From NCBI GenBank assembly GCA_001455915.2, contig LNDK02000110.1, positions 745,148 to 809,147 of the forward strand: DNA of 64,000 bases. Direction: 5' to 3'. The notes under the pieces were generated by a model that was given only the letters and a program-made list of their open reading frames with translations, had not been told where the DNA came from and ran no database searches. The number at the start of each line of letters is the position of its first letter. Within the stretch, counting starts at the first letter, position 1. The DNA is from Samsoniella hepiali (taxonomy: Eukaryota; Ascomycota; Sordariomycetes; Hypocreales; Cordycipitaceae). A program made the translations under genes and the position numbers. Positions 32,716-44,233 of the stretch are shown piece after piece.

Positions 32716-33671
32716 CTACAATAGCACAGCCGCAACAATCAAACCCCAAACCGTCGCGGCCAGCGCCCCTGTTGGGGGCTGCCGCTTCTCGCCGGCGCTG
32801 TCGACCGGCCTGCTGCCGTGCTGCACGACGTTGGGCACGGCGCAGACGGGCTGGCTGGCCAGCACCTTGGACGACGACGAGGCGGAATCATCATCCCGGT
32901 CGCCGTCGACAAAGACGAAGATGGAGGCAATCGCCTGCCGCACGACCTTGTCGTAGGGCGCGAGCGTGTCCTTGTCCTGTTCCTCGCCGTAGCCGCCGCC
33001 GAGGAGCGGCACCACGCCGTAGCCCGCGGGCACGTCGACGCCGGGCAGGCTGCTGAAGAAACAGCTCCTCGCCTTGGAGAGCGGACCGAAACCTGTTTCC
33101 TTGCTGATTAGCATACGGCTACACTGACGGTAAAGAGACCGTTATAGTCGCGCGGGAAAATACACAACGGACCTGAAGAGGCACCAATGTGGCATTCTTT
33201 GTTGACCTCCCCGTCCTGTGTCAGACAGCTATCCAGAGACCGCGATCCAAAACTGTCATTGAACTTTTTCATGCACTTGTTCGACAAGATGCCGTCGCAG
33301 GTGTCGTTTCCCTGCGTATGCTTCAGAGCCTTGTCGTACCCGGACGACGTGTACATGCAGACGCGCGTGCGGTTTCCCTGCGCGCTGTCCAGAAACGACC
33401 CCGGCACGCCGAGCCAGCGGTGGATGACGGACCGGCCGCCGCCGTTCTGGCTGCCGTCCCGCAGGGTTAAGTAGTAGTACCAGGGGTCGTCGTTGCCCGT
33501 CACCGCGCGCGCGGAGAAGCTGGTGGTGCCCGTGGTGTTGAAGTAGGCGAGGTCCCGAAAGTTGGCCCCGAGGCCCTGTCGCAGACTGTCGGAGCAGTTG
33601 CCCGTAAAAGTAAAGTTGAGGCCGGCGGCGACGTGGCTCAGAGCCAAGACTGCGGCTAGTGATGGCCACAT
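32716..33671 (-). CDS. Secreted cysteine-rich glycoprotein, probably GPI-anchored
   Basis: Exons are 33671-33173 and 33092-32716 (291 aa). The first ATG gives MWPSLAAVLALSHVAAG, a signal peptide. The mature part has many N-glycosylation sequons (NFT, NCS, NTT, NRT, NDT, NDS) and a set of Cys residues (NCSD, RVCMY, DTCDG, NKCMKK, DSCL, KECH, RSCFF). The C-terminus ends in a hydrophilic stretch followed by GALAATVWGLIVAAVLL, which fits a GPI-attachment signal. The 80-bp intron (donor gtccgt, branch TGCTAATC, acceptor ACAG) was chosen because it joins HIGASSG to FGPLSKARSC. The donor at 33127-33138 alternatives and AACG/gtctct fit less well, so this junction is uncertain. Function is unknown; a cell-wall or surface role is inferred. 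Confidence 0.72.
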
Positions 33672-34352
33672 GGTTATTTCCAACGCTGCCTGTAGTAATC
33701 TTTTTCAAACTTAGTTCCGCTGGAAAGACAATATAAAGAGAAAAACAAAGTTTCAATCTAGCAGAGCTCATTCGTCTTTTAAACACGAGCTTGCAATGAA
33801 TGCGGCAGTTCGACATGGCCCGTCGCAAGTGTGACGAGTTGCCTTGTCGGGCGAAGCTGACTAGACAACTCAGCTGCGCACGAAGGAGGAAAGACGCCGG
33901 CGCGCAAGGCTGGGGCGACGTCATAAAACAACAACGCCTTACGCCCAGCAGAGGAGGCCGTCGAGAGCCTGAATCTGCGATGGGCAGCACCCCGCGGCGA
34001 TCGTTCTCGGGGTTGTTCTAATGTGGGCAAGGCTCGCTTATTACACCCCAAGTCGCATGTGACGGTAAGGGGCCTAACAAAACAAGCCACAACTACTCTA
34101 TACTACATTTAAAATAAATAATACACTCAAAGTAGACAAAGTATAAGAAAGAAATTGTGTATACCTTAACTTGGCTGTCCAATTGCTTGATCCCTAGTAG
34201 CTACCAACAATCGTGGCTCCTCATTGATCTGGTAAGAGCAGCCGTTTATCTTGTCACCAAGATAGCGCTTCAACGTTACAGTGACGATTTCATTTTTTTC
34301 AATTTTTTTTTTAGAAAAAAATACATCTTTTAGACTAGAAACACATCTATAT
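33672..34352. other. Intergenic, AT-rich
   Basis: A 680-bp gap between the glycoprotein gene and the 3' end of UVE1. It is AT-rich at 34080-34350 with a poly-T/A run near 34300. No gene was seen. Confidence 0.6.
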
Positions 34353-36024
34353 TTACTCCTCAACGTCTGATTCAACACCCGCTTTGACGTCCTTTTCGCT
34401 GCCCTTCTTCCTCGGCCGCAGCCACTCCTCCATCCCCGGCGGCCAGTACACGCGGTGCTCTGGCCCGCCCATGCCAAACTCCTCCGCACTCACCATCTTC
34501 TCCCCCGCACCACCATCTTGATCTCCAGCATCGCCATTTGCTTCCCTCTTGATCTTCCTATCCGCTGCCTTTTTCGCGCCGGCCCTAGGCTCGTCGTCGT
34601 CGCGCTCATACGGAACGACGTCGTTGGCCACGTCCCACCCGGGCAGCCTGTACGTGCGCATGAGCTCAAACACGGCCTGCTCCTTGTCCTTGGCCTCAAT
34701 CATCAGATCCATGTCGCGCGCGCACGGCGGCAGCACCTTGACGCGCGGCGCGTGCTTGCGGCGCTCGCGCGGCGTCACGGCCGCGGCCGTCGGCTCGCTG
34801 TAGTGCATCTTTTGCGTGATGCCCTTGCGCGCCCACGTCGCCGCGATGCGCGGGTACAGCGCCGTGATGTCTAGCGTGCCCTCGCGCAGGCGGCTGCTGT
34901 CAAAGATGATGTTGTGGTGGTGGTAGTCGAGCACGAGCGGAATGTTGAGCGCCTCGCAGACGGGCAGCAGGTCGTGCACGCTCCACGAGACGTCGTCGTT
35001 TTCGAGCACGAGCCGGTTCTTGACGCCCTGCGGCAGCGTGGCGTAGTTTTGGCGGAAGCGGTCGAGGGTGGCCTGCTTGTCGCCAAACGTGCCGCCCATG
35101 TGCAGAATCATGACGGCGTCGCGGTCCTGCTGCGGCGGAAGCTGGAGCAGAGACAGCAGCTCGTCGTGGTAGGCGAGATCGCGAAACGACGCCAACACGA
35201 CTTCTTTCCGCGGACTGCCAATCTGCGTAAACTGGCCTGGGTGCGTCGTTAGACGATGTCCCAGCTCTGCGGCCACCTTGCCGGCTTCGCCTAGAGCCTC
35301 GGCCGCAAACGGCGCCAGCTTGTACCCGTACTCGGCGTGGCTGGCAAACGGAAACATTTCGCTGCTCAGGCGCATGAACTTGATGCCGTACTTTTCGTTC
35401 CAGCGCAGCATCTTGACAATGTCGCGAGCGTTGGCGAGCCCTAAGCCCTGCACAAACTGGAGACCGCGCGCTGGGTCGGCTGGCTTTGCCTTGTCGGGCC
35501 TGTTCTTGGTGGGATGCTCGGGCAGAGAAGGGTCGGCAAGGGGATGCCGATGCTCGAGGATTGATGCGATTCGACATGTTCTGGAGGAAAAGACGGGTGG
35601 GTTGGCTGTCCTGAGGTACGTATTCAAGCAAGCCTTGTTCGCAGTTAGTCTCTGTTGAGGCAGGGTGCTCATAGTCAAGAAACATGGACTTTCTTACATA
35701 GCCTAACCGTCCGGACCATGGTAGTGGCAATACATCGCTGTTGACAGGCGGAAGGCGTCTGGCGCCCCTCTCAATGGCCAACGCTTCATCGTCGCCGGCC
35801 TCGTCCTCTGCGCCGACGTTTTGGGGTTTCGGCTTCCGCGCGGTGCGGGTTTTCGTCTTCTTCGCGACGACATTCGTTTCAGATTTAATAAGTTCCACAG
35901 TCTCAATAGTCTCCTCTTTCGATTTCTGGGTAGATCGACGCGGGAGTTTGCGGCGCGCTACCGCAGCTACTTCAACTTCCGCTGCGACCTTGTCTATGCC
36001 ATTCGCCTTTCGCTTTGGGGCCAT
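34353..36024 (-). CDS. UVE1: UV-damage endonuclease Uve1
   Basis: Exons are 36024-35698 and 35633-34353 (535 aa). The 64-bp intron (gtaaga; branch GACTAAC; acceptor CAAG) was set so that GRLGY joins ACLNTYLRTANPPVFSSRTC, the conserved UVDE start. The N-terminal 95 residues are basic and disordered (nuclear or mitochondrial signals likely). The TIM-barrel UVDE domain covers about residues 105-430 with its metal ligands visible: THPGQF (His), ILHMGG (His), VLENDD (Glu), VLDYHHHN (Asp, His) and KMHYSEP (Lys, His, Glu). The enzyme nicks DNA 5' of UV photoproducts and other lesions, an alternative excision repair route in fungi. The C-terminal tail is charged and variable. Confidence 0.94.
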
Positions 36025-36822
36025 GCTGGAGGACGAGAGAGTCAGTTGCCGCCAGTTTTTTGCCTCTCCAACCAGTGAGATTCCCCGAGAACGGTGTACG
36101 GCGCGACAAACGAACAGCATGCGGTTTTTCGGCCAGGCACCTGTTGCTGTCTCAGACGATGTAATGATGACGCTGTCAACTTCGACCACTTCTCTCAGAA
36201 GCAGGCGTCTATCGCGGAGCAGTTGCTGTGGATGGAAGAGGTGTAAAACGCACTTTGACAACGAGTGAAGGAGCAGAAACTATTGAAGAGAAAGGAGGAA
36301 CATGGATACAAGTTTCTCACTATCCAGTGGCGATCTCATGCGGGTAGCCGTCGATGTTGACTTACTAGTCAGATCCGAAGCCCCACTAGGTGGCGATGGA
36401 ATCGGACGCCAGTCAAGAAAGTAGAGTCATTCTAGACAGTAGAAGAGGCAATGGTTTGCACTGCTTATTATATGAAACTGATTTTCAATCCCCGATTCAT
36501 TTTAGTGCATTATTTTTATCTTTTTTTTTTTTCAATTTAAATCGATCAGGTTGCGATGGTGCTGTAGTCCAAGCCTCAACAACCAGCAGCCCAATCTCTA
36601 CCACTCAATGATTGTGCAGACAAATTTCGGGAGAGGCATTATGTTGACCATGGACAGGATATTATACCTGGAAGTATTTTTTTTTGAATCATTTATACGT
36701 TCTTGTAGCCACATCTGGCTAGTTACTGCAAACAGACAGGAGAGAACTGGCACCCGACTGCTTGACTCCAACCTTCTCTGGTCGCACCCCCAACCGCCCT
36801 CTGATCACGACACTTTTTTTTT
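36025..36822. other. Intergenic, UVE1 promoter
   Basis: A 798-bp gap with poly-T tracts (36521-36533, 36813-36823). It carries the UVE1 promoter on the left side and the 3' end of the DUF4246 gene on the right. No gene was seen. Confidence 0.6.
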
Positions 36823-38786
36823 TCAATGCTCACAGAACCCAAACTCTACATGCTGGAGGCCCCTCGCAAACTCTGCCTGATCCGTCCTGCGCTCCGCCAT
36901 GAGTCGCTCCCGAATGCTCCTCGCCTCGGCCTCGTCGTATGGCACATCCACATTCTCCAGCACCATGTCGGCCACCTCGGTCGGCAGCCGGAACCTGTCC
37001 CGGACGTAGCCCTCGCCGGGCCACCAGGCGCGCTGCTGCGGCGGCACGTTGGCCGTCGAGATGACGGGTATTTTGGGGTCGACGAGGAACAGCGCCAGGA
37101 TCTTGCGGTGGCCCGGCCGCGTCGCGTCCTGCAGCGCAAACGGCGCGACCTTGTGCAGGAACAGGTTGGGGAAGAAGACGGCGCGCCCCTGGCGCGTCGT
37201 CACGGCGCCGACGTCCTGCAGTGTGCTGGCCTCGTGGCTCTGCTCCACGGCAAAGGTGCGCGCGATGGAGCGCACGTCGTTTTGCGCGTAGCCCAGGTTC
37301 ATGCCCAGCTCCTCGGCGTCGGCCGACGTGCGCAGCGCGAGCCGCGACTCGGTGATGTTGTCATTGTCGTAGTAGTACAGCGCCGTGGCCACAATGTGCT
37401 CATTCTCCTGGCCTTCGACGTGCCACGAGCCGCCGTCGTAGGTCGGCTTCTCCGGCGTGAGGTGGATGCTGGCCAACTTGACAATGACCTGCAGGCGGCT
37501 GGCGTTGTCAAAGAAGCCCGCCGTCTTGACCTTGCCCTTGTACGCATCGGTCGTGTGGAAATCGGACTTTTCGTCAGACACCTTCACTGGGTGGGTTTCG
37601 TCAAACCATTCCTGGTCGAGCGCCTCGCGCTCTGATCCTTCGTAGTCGTCGTCGTCAAAGCCCTCATCTTCGTCGCTCTCCGTCTCGCGTTCCTGTAATA
37701 GCCGGTTGGTCGGATAGCACTCGTAGTTCAAGTCGCAACGCTCCGGGACTGTGCATTCCGTGGTAACTGACATGGTAGACAGGCGCTGATATCGAAACTC
37801 CTTGGGCCATCGATAGACAAAGTCCCAAGCAGGCAGAGATTTGGAAATAAATTCTTCAATCACGGGATATAAGCCTTTGTGCTCCACTGGATGCAGGTTG
37901 TTAATGTAGCTCGCGATGCGTGCTTTGCCGTCTGGAGTGATTTCCACAGTGCACGGTAGCCACTGGAAGTTGATGGACGATGTTGCCACGTTCCGTTCAC
38001 TCCAGAAACCGGACCTGGTTTGGTCACTCTCCTCGGGTATCGGTATCACGTCACCGGCGCCGATGAAGCGCAGGCAGTCGTCCAGACCAATCTCATGGTA
38101 CGGCATGACACGCGTCTTGCCGAATACCAATGGCCAAAGAGATGGGTGCACCAAGTCCAGAACTTTACCATCGCTGCCAGGATGCCAGTCTTTGGCCGCC
38201 TCTGGCACATTTTCCAAAGGCTTCACCTGCTCGATGAGCTTGCGCGTCAAATCTGCATCGAGCAGGCTGTCCGACTTGAGGACACATGCAGAGTAGTCAA
38301 AGATGGGGATTAGTCCAGTCTGCTCGTACATTTCTGCCTTTACGAGAAGCTCCTCGATGCACTGTACAAAGCGTTAGCATAAGACTGCGCGAGACTCGTT
38401 TGATTTGAGAGCAAACTGACCGCATCCGCCATATTCGGCGTAAAATCTGCGTGTTGATGGAATAATTGCCAATCCATAGTCAGCATTTCTGCCCTCCACT
38501 TTGCCGCAATCTCAGGATCGCGAATCTTGCGCCACCACTCTGGCTTGTTCGTGAGACTTTCCACGGCCTCCAGCATGCAATACTCTCGGATGAGGAGAGT
38601 GTGCGCCTTCCAGCCGGCAGTGTCTGCGACCAGGATAGGAAACTCGGCATCTTTATCGTCCAGAACACGATCCGTGATGCTCATGCCGTAGCCAGGCAGT
38701 CTCACTTTACCTGCCGAGGGGGGTCTTGCTGGCTCCTGCTCTTGTGTAAAACCATCAGTCGACATGTTGTTGTCTCCGAGATCCAT
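36823..38786 (-). CDS. DUF4246 protein, oxygenase-like
   Basis: Exons are 38786-38421 and 38361-36823 (634 aa); the 59-bp intron has a GCTAAC branch site and joins PNMADA to CIEELL. The N-terminus has the family block RLPGYGMSITDRVLDDK and TKPEWWRKI. This is a widespread fungal family without an assigned reaction. The C-terminal third shows an order compatible with a double-stranded beta-helix Fe(II)/2-oxoglutarate oxygenase: SWHVEG (H436-x-E438), then VFFPNLFLHKV (H525), then RPGHRKILALFLVD (R537/R541). An acidic insert (ESDEDEGFDDDDYEGSE) sits near residue 355. The enzymatic inference rests on motif order only. Confidence 0.85.
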
Positions 38787-39559
38787 TATTCAACGATTGC
38801 AGGAGTGATGTTTGATTTGCCAAGTAGTATTGGATTACACTTGTTTGTTCAATTGAAAGGATGAAGAAAGGTCTTTTGCTGTAATTTATCCCCTCATGAA
38901 TGAGGCTGATTAGCGGGAGCTGGCATCTCCACACACTTCTGCCTAGTACCGAGCAGGCTGCCTTCAGCGCTGGAGTTTGAGGGAGCTCGCGATCTCACCT
39001 AAAGCGAAATAGGTAGTTGGCTTGGCGAATCACTCCGGTGGGGTGGGGTGACATAAGTTCTGTACGATTTGCATGCAGCTGGCTGGTGTGGAACGTATGG
39101 AACTCCTGTCCAGGCACTGTAGCCTGTTCAATGCTCTGGCTAGTGCGTCAGTATACGTTGGCCGTCGAGCAGCAATGATGACGCCAAGATGATTCAGTTC
39201 AAAAATACTGTTAAATGTAGAGAATAATCGCTGTGTAAAGATGGGGCCAGGCAGCGCACTCTTTTTTTCTTGCTTTCTTCTTTTTTTCTGGCTGGCTTAT
39301 TATTATTATTAGTAGTGGTCGCAGCGTTAGCTACTAGTGACGCTGACGACTGGCAATTCTTGAGTAGTTACGATGCCAATGAATCCCTATGCATTTGTTT
39401 GATAGTATAAATTTAGAGAATGTCTTATCAATATGCCGGATTTGTTATCCGATGTCGGCATGGGGCTGGCCAGGGGTAAAATTAATTTAACGCCAAGTCG
39501 CAAACACGACTCTGCCTGATCTCGCGACTTACAATGCTACGAAAACAGCCAGTCACAAA
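38787..39559. other. Intergenic with relic repeat
   Basis: A 773-bp divergent promoter region between the DUF4246 gene and the small plus-strand gene. 39060-39135 resembles 16681-16755, a degenerate dispersed repeat. T-rich runs occur at 39262-39290 and ATT repeats at 39299-39310. Confidence 0.55.
39060..39135. repeat. Second copy of a dispersed degenerate repeat
   Basis: It shares CTGTACG..TTTG, CTGGTGTG, GGCAC.GTAG and GTTCA/ATTCA blocks in the same order with 16681-16755, at roughly 65-70% identity by eye. The copies are 22 kb apart, so this is not a local duplication. Confidence 0.45.
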
Positions 39560-40207
39560 ATGTCGGCCATGGGAGCAGACATAAAATTTGAACCATCATC
39601 GCAATCACATTTTGCCAAGTTTGAAAAATTCACCCCAGACGATGCCGCGCCGTTCGAGAACGAATTCGCACGCCTCGCCGCGTCCCAGGACTGGATCCCG
39701 GGCTCTCAGCAATACACCAAGGAGCGCACCATTGCTCTGCGTGCCGAGCTCACGACGCACTACTTTCCCTCCTCGCAACCAGCCAAACAAGAGACAACCC
39801 CAGAAGACGAAACCGAAAAACCGGCCCCTACGCCTCTCTCCAAAGAAGAGACACTCAACGGGTACCGAGCGCTGTGCGACGAGGTCGGCCTCCCTCACTA
39901 CGATAGCATTGGAAGAAGCAAGAGGGAGCTGAAGCGGACGCTGGTCAACATTGTCAACTTGATTGATACGCGACGGACGGGGGAAAAGGTCAAGGTGTGG
40001 CAGGATTTCAACGCCTTTCGGGCGTACACGCTCCAAGAGGGCTTCACCATCGACAAGGAGGAGGCCAAAAAGGACGGCGGACACTTGGCCGCGTTGCTGC
40101 AGCGACTCGTGGGCCGGGGCGCGGGAATAAGGGATGGAAAGAGGCCGCCCGAGGTGATCAAGAGGGAAACGATTTCGGGACGGGTAACGAAAAGGGGCCG
40201 AAAATGA
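39560..40207 (+). CDS. Conserved small fungal protein, uncharacterised
   Basis: A single-exon 215-aa protein. It opens with FAKFEKFTPDDAAPFENEFARLAASQDWIPGSQQY, resembling a short motif repeated across many uncharacterised ascomycete proteins (F..Y..F...P.A....EF.RLA...W..GS). The middle is charged and disordered (PEDETEKPAPTP), and a basic C-terminal half follows with helical potential. The protein ends in a Lys/Arg-rich tail (RVTKRGRK), perhaps nuclear. No catalytic motif is visible. Codon use looks like that of neighbouring genes, and the reverse frame is not protein-like. Confidence 0.75.
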   Translation: MSAMGADIKFEPSSQSHFAKFEKFTPDDAAPFENEFARLAASQDWIPGSQQYTKERTIALRAELTTHYFPSSQPAKQETTPEDETEKPAPTPLSKEETLNGYRALCDEVGLPHYDSIGRSKRELKRTLVNIVNLIDTRRTGEKVKVWQDFNAFRAYTLQEGFTIDKEEAKKDGGHLAALLQRLVGRGAGIRDGKRPPEVIKRETISGRVTKRGRK

Positions 40208-40839
40208 CTTGTTGTAATTGGCTCTTTTGAGGAGCAGGGTTTAAAACTGGACTGTCAATCAACGTACGAACTAAACAACACTGTAGCCTTTGTCCTGGGT
40301 GTACTTGACCATCGGTTGATACAAAAGCCAATTTGCATTTTTATCCTTTCGCCCATTTCAATGCACCGAAACCTGTATTTCCAGCCCAATTCTACTGTCC
40401 TTGTATCGTGCGGTCAATCTGGCTTCAAGGAAATGATGAGATGATTAATGGCATGGGTTACGCAGAAATAAGTCGATCAGTTGCTTTGGATTTGGCAGCG
40501 CCGACGGATGTTCACGATTCTAAAAACATTAATAGCTCCAGCACTATCAAACCATATAATTAACAAGAAAAAGCGCTACCATGATAGATTAACCAATAGC
40601 CCTTTAGCTTTTCGTTTATCCTTAGAGAGGGCGGTTTCCAGGTTGATCGTAGCTTTGATCTTGGCTGCTCTCGGGTAAACACCACAGCTCACGTTGAGGT
40701 AAACTGCAGCTTCTACGCGCATGTAGGACAGAAAAATCCGTCAAGATTCTATGCAGAGTAATGATGACAATTCATGCTCTTAGCATGGTAATTGCCACTT
40801 TGTTGCCTGGCAGACGAAGAGCTATCGTCATCAGCCAGC
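40208..40839. other. Intergenic between convergent genes
   Basis: A 632-bp gap holding 3' ends of the small plus-strand gene and the F-box-like gene. Short ORFs only. Confidence 0.55.
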
Positions 40840-42290
40840 CTAATGAGCTTTCGTTATCATCCAGCCTGCACAGTCCTCACGATGGTACGAGTACATAATC
40901 CCAGAATAGATCTCCCGTCGGATTGGACGATCCATCATCTCAAGGCATTTCAGATTCGGCGCATAGTCGTGCAAATACATGACATAGTCAAAGTTGGGAT
41001 ACACCCCTCGTAAGAACCTGCTAATTAAGTCAGCTAACCATTGAACTATGTACGCAGGGCCCCTTTAGTCTCCACACCCGGTCGCATTTTATCAACTTAC
41101 TCTAGCACATAGCTATCTCTGCTGTTGATAAATGACCTAACTGCCAAGTGCTCAATATTGTAAAGCAGGCCCCCGGGTGGTCGTTCTCGCGCGGGTAGCT
41201 CGCACGCAAGGCCGGCCATGTTGAATGTCCGGACAAGAGGACATAGGATGGGCAGCAAGTCAAGAGCACTCGGGACAGTGCAAGGCAAATCGAGGTCAAA
41301 ATGTTGCAGATTCCTGCCAATGCTCGAGAGAAGCGCTGTAAAATCTTGAGTAGGAAAGGTTTCTTCCGGGACAAGTTCCAGATCCTCGCGGAGAGATCGA
41401 TGAAGAACACGCAAGGTGGTAAGATTCTGGAGGGGGATCAAGGCCATGACATCAGATCTTTGCAGCGTTCCGAACTCGAAGAAAACTTCCAACGACCTCA
41501 GTCCGGTTAGCTCAGAAATGGACCGGAACGGGTCGTCCGGGATGCTGTGAATATGCACATGAAGCTTTGTGACGTTTTTTACGCAGTGGGCTAACAATGG
41601 GATAGCGTCAGGCAAAACCCGGCCCTCGAATGTCTGCAGTTTCGAAAACGGGACTGCAATGGTACCCGCAATGCGCTGCAGACCATCCCGGGTCAAATCT
41701 TCTTGCAGAGCGACACGTAAAAGGTTCGGCATACTCGCAAGGCACTTGACTATATGCCCTAGTTTATCCTGGCTTGTAATGTTCAGTAAAGAGACGTCTT
41801 CCAACGATGTACGCTCCAGGAGAAGCCGCTGCAGCACCTGCCAGCTGAGCGGAAGCCCCCCGTTGCGAATGTACAGCTGCTTCAAATTGGTGCAAGTTGT
41901 GCGGATATCATCCAAAAGAGCATCGTTGGCAATGTCCAGAGCCCTGACGCGTTGTATGGACGGCGTGAGGTATTGGCGAATGACATCTCGCCTGGTGACA
42001 TCTTCCTCGCCCAGCGTCACAGCATACCAGGACGCCATATGTTCCCTGGGTCGCTCGAAAACGAGTTTTGTCATTTTGGGGGCGTAAACCTGCCTGCGAT
42101 GCTCCTCGAGGCCTACGAGGGCGCAACCAGGCGCGCCATTCCATAGCATGGGCGCAATCAAGTCGAACCACTGAGAGTTGACCCTCATGGCCAGTGCCAA
42201 CACCCCCGCGTCTGCTTCCAGGAAGGAGAATACAAGCTCCAAAATTTCGGCTAGGCGTAGTGGATTGACTGGGAGCGATGAATCTTTCAT
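40840..42290 (-). CDS. F-box/leucine-rich-repeat-like protein
   Basis: Exons are 42290-41101 and 41017-40840 (455 aa). The start is the ATG of MKDSSLPVNPLRLAEILELVFSFL; the frame is open further upstream but without an ATG. Residues 8-50 resemble an F-box-type helical segment (LRLAEILELVFSFLEADAGVLALAMRVNSQW, split here for length: LRLAEILELVFSF and ALAMRVNSQWFDLI). The body shows irregular leucine-rich repeats (LKQLYIRNGGLPL, LEDVSLLNI, LTTLRVLHRSL). A strong donor (GAgtaagt) falls where the first exon would otherwise stop. After an 83-bp intron the frame continues as EFLRGVYPNFDYVMYLHDYA, clearly protein-like. Such proteins usually act as SCF ubiquitin-ligase adaptors, but many fungal copies are unstudied. 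Confidence 0.78.
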
Positions 42291-42573
42291 TTTTGCGAAG
42301 AATAGCTTTGTGTAGATGATGAAGTTATCTACTTCAGCTCCTTCTCGGTAGGGTGCGGGGAACCCCGCTGAGGACACGCAGCCACAAAGACAGGCCCAGC
42401 TTCAAAAGCAGAAAGGAAGGATGCGAAATGATGTTTACCGATATATATTGATATTTCTGAGGGTAGGCGAGTAGAAATTGGAAATCTGGTGCACAAAGAA
42501 CAGCCTGGTGTTCACTGAGAATGGATTCCACATTTGATCAACTATCTAAGCGGCCAACCTAGCAGAGCATTCT

Positions 42574-42779
42574 CTAGCACTCGAAGCACTATCAACAAGT
42601 TAGCAACCCTCATCGCCAACATAACCAACAAGAGCAATACTTACACGGTTGCAGTGGCTAGGGCAGTTGGCAGCGCTGCCGCAGCAGACGCGAGCCTCCA
42701 GAGTAGGAGAGGCAGCGGCGCCGATGGCCATGCTGAGAACAACGGCGACAACGGCCTGGCGGAGGCTGATGATGGACAT
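42574..42779 (-). CDS. Secreted six-cysteine mini-peptide (49 aa)
   Basis: Exons are 42779-42645 and 42588-42574 (15 nt), joined through a 56-bp intron with perfect signals (gtaagt, TTGCTAAC, GATAG). The precursor has a signal peptide (about residues 1-23, AVVAVVLSMAIGAAAS), a short Glu-Ala-Arg spacer and a tiny mature part. That part has six Cys spaced CC-x5-C-x3-C-x2-C-x2-C, the last Cys being the C-terminal residue. A TATAAATA box lies 100 bp upstream of the ATG. I recognise no known family. The Cys density suggests a disulfide-rich extracellular peptide such as an effector, antimicrobial or signalling peptide, but nothing in the sequence fixes which. It is too short for standard ORF cut-offs. 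Confidence 0.72.
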
Positions 42780-42877
42780 GGTGAATAATGTATCTCAAAA
42801 ATTGGCAATTTAGTATATGGCAGGAATTGTCAAATTTTCAACTACACAGATTACGAGAACTTGGGATAAAGGGCAGC

Positions 42878-42885
42878 TATTTATA
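42878..42885 (-). promoter_or_regulatory. TATA box of the mini-peptide gene
   Basis: TATAAATA on the minus strand, about 100 bp before the ATG at 42779, a good position for a fungal core promoter. Confidence 0.6.
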
Positions 42886-44124
42886 CCTCCATCGACACAG
42901 GCAAGCCATCACAGTTTTGACAATCACTGCCCAGGTTGGGCGAGACTCGAGCATATATATTGCATCACAGTGCCGTCTACCCGTTCTGAAAATGGCTAGA
43001 TTCATCATCAAGCGCTGACTATCAAATGGACAATGGCCTGCTTTGCCCGGTTGTGCCTAGCTCTGGCTCGCGCGACCGTCAGCATTAGCAGCGCCACTTT
43101 CTTCGGCAGCTACCCAATCGAGACGGTACAGTTGAGGATGAACGAGCTCGATACTTTGTCAGCGCCATTGCCGAGGCTTTTTTGCTTTTATGTAATGAGA
43201 GAAGATGGAGTTGGTAATAACCATCAGGGGGGGGAGGCAGGATAGAGTTCAACTCTGTGTAGAGTTAAGCAAGCTCCATGATTGGGCTGTCGGTCTGTCG
43301 CACTGCAAGGTGCATGGTGTCCGCGCACTGGAGTGACCATGCTGAACAAAGTGCGAACTGCACTGTGTAAAAGTTTGGAGATCACGAGAATAAGAATATA
43401 TAATGCAATGCATTTTCTGGAAGCTGAGTCGTGCATCATGCTGCGACCAGAGGTTGCTTCCTACGGGGCGACGGCCCGATTTGCTGATGTCGGTGATGGC
43501 AGTAGCTCAAGTCCTGCAGACGGGCGGGCAATAAATCTAGAAGCTGAGCATGACCATGTCAGCATCGCCAGTAAACGAACAAGGTAACAACACCAGCCCT
43601 ATCAAAATTCAGGAACTGCACCTCTGCCAAGAACCGGTGGTCCGCCCGCCTCGCAAAGCGGCCGGTGTTAGCGTCCGAGAGGATTTGCCTATTATGGAAC
43701 TCCACGTTCCTGCAAGATAACGCTATCTTCTGTTGGAAACCGCCGGGTACCTGAATTTGATAAAATACTGCATCTGACTTTGCTTACCCAGCCAAGAGCG
43801 TTCCAGACCTGTCAGGAACACGCTACATCCCGCTCCTACCGGACAATAGTTTGAGAAGCTGCGGGTTCATCTCATTGCCAAGGATTATTATATGCCTATT
43901 CGAGCCACTGTGTGCTCCATATCGGAGAAACCACACGTGGGTATCGCGGACAATGTTAGCTAGCTCTATCCCGAAGGGTGAGAAACATGCGCGTAGAATG
44001 CACCTTGATTGCTGAGAGCAGCTCATTCGGGCCGAGAGGGAATGACCTGAAATGCCCTTGATAAAAGAGAGAAGATTTATTATTCATCATCCAGCTCAGA
44101 TAGAAATGGCGTGCTAGATTGTAG

Positions 44125-44132
44125 TATATAAG
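44125..44132 (+). promoter_or_regulatory. TATA box of the GH128 gene
   Basis: TATATAAG about 105 bp upstream of the GH128 ATG at 44234. Confidence 0.55.
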
Positions 44133-44233
44133 TGCCAAGTCTCTCACATTTTGAATGCGTCTTGTCTTCACTCGCCTCATCAGCACCTCTTGTCCATACT
44201 CCACAGCAACCAACCAAACCCCAACTCAGAAAC

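Larger units (their letters stand above)
42780..44233. other. Shared upstream region, mini-peptide and GH128 genes
   Basis: A 1.45-kb divergent promoter interval. TATA boxes face the mini-peptide (42878-42885) and the GH128 gene (44125-44132). Short ORFs (for example 43823-44026 minus) show no recognisable features. A G-rich run sits near 43229. Confidence 0.6.

Noticed and set aside
41018..41100. D-arm-like sequence (TAGTTCAATGGTTAGCT, minus strand)
   Set aside because: It lies inside the F-box gene intron and no T-arm or acceptor stem follows; coincidence.
42291..42377. N-terminal extension of the F-box-like protein
   Set aside because: The apparent start at 42377 is GTG; the first in-frame ATG is at 42290.
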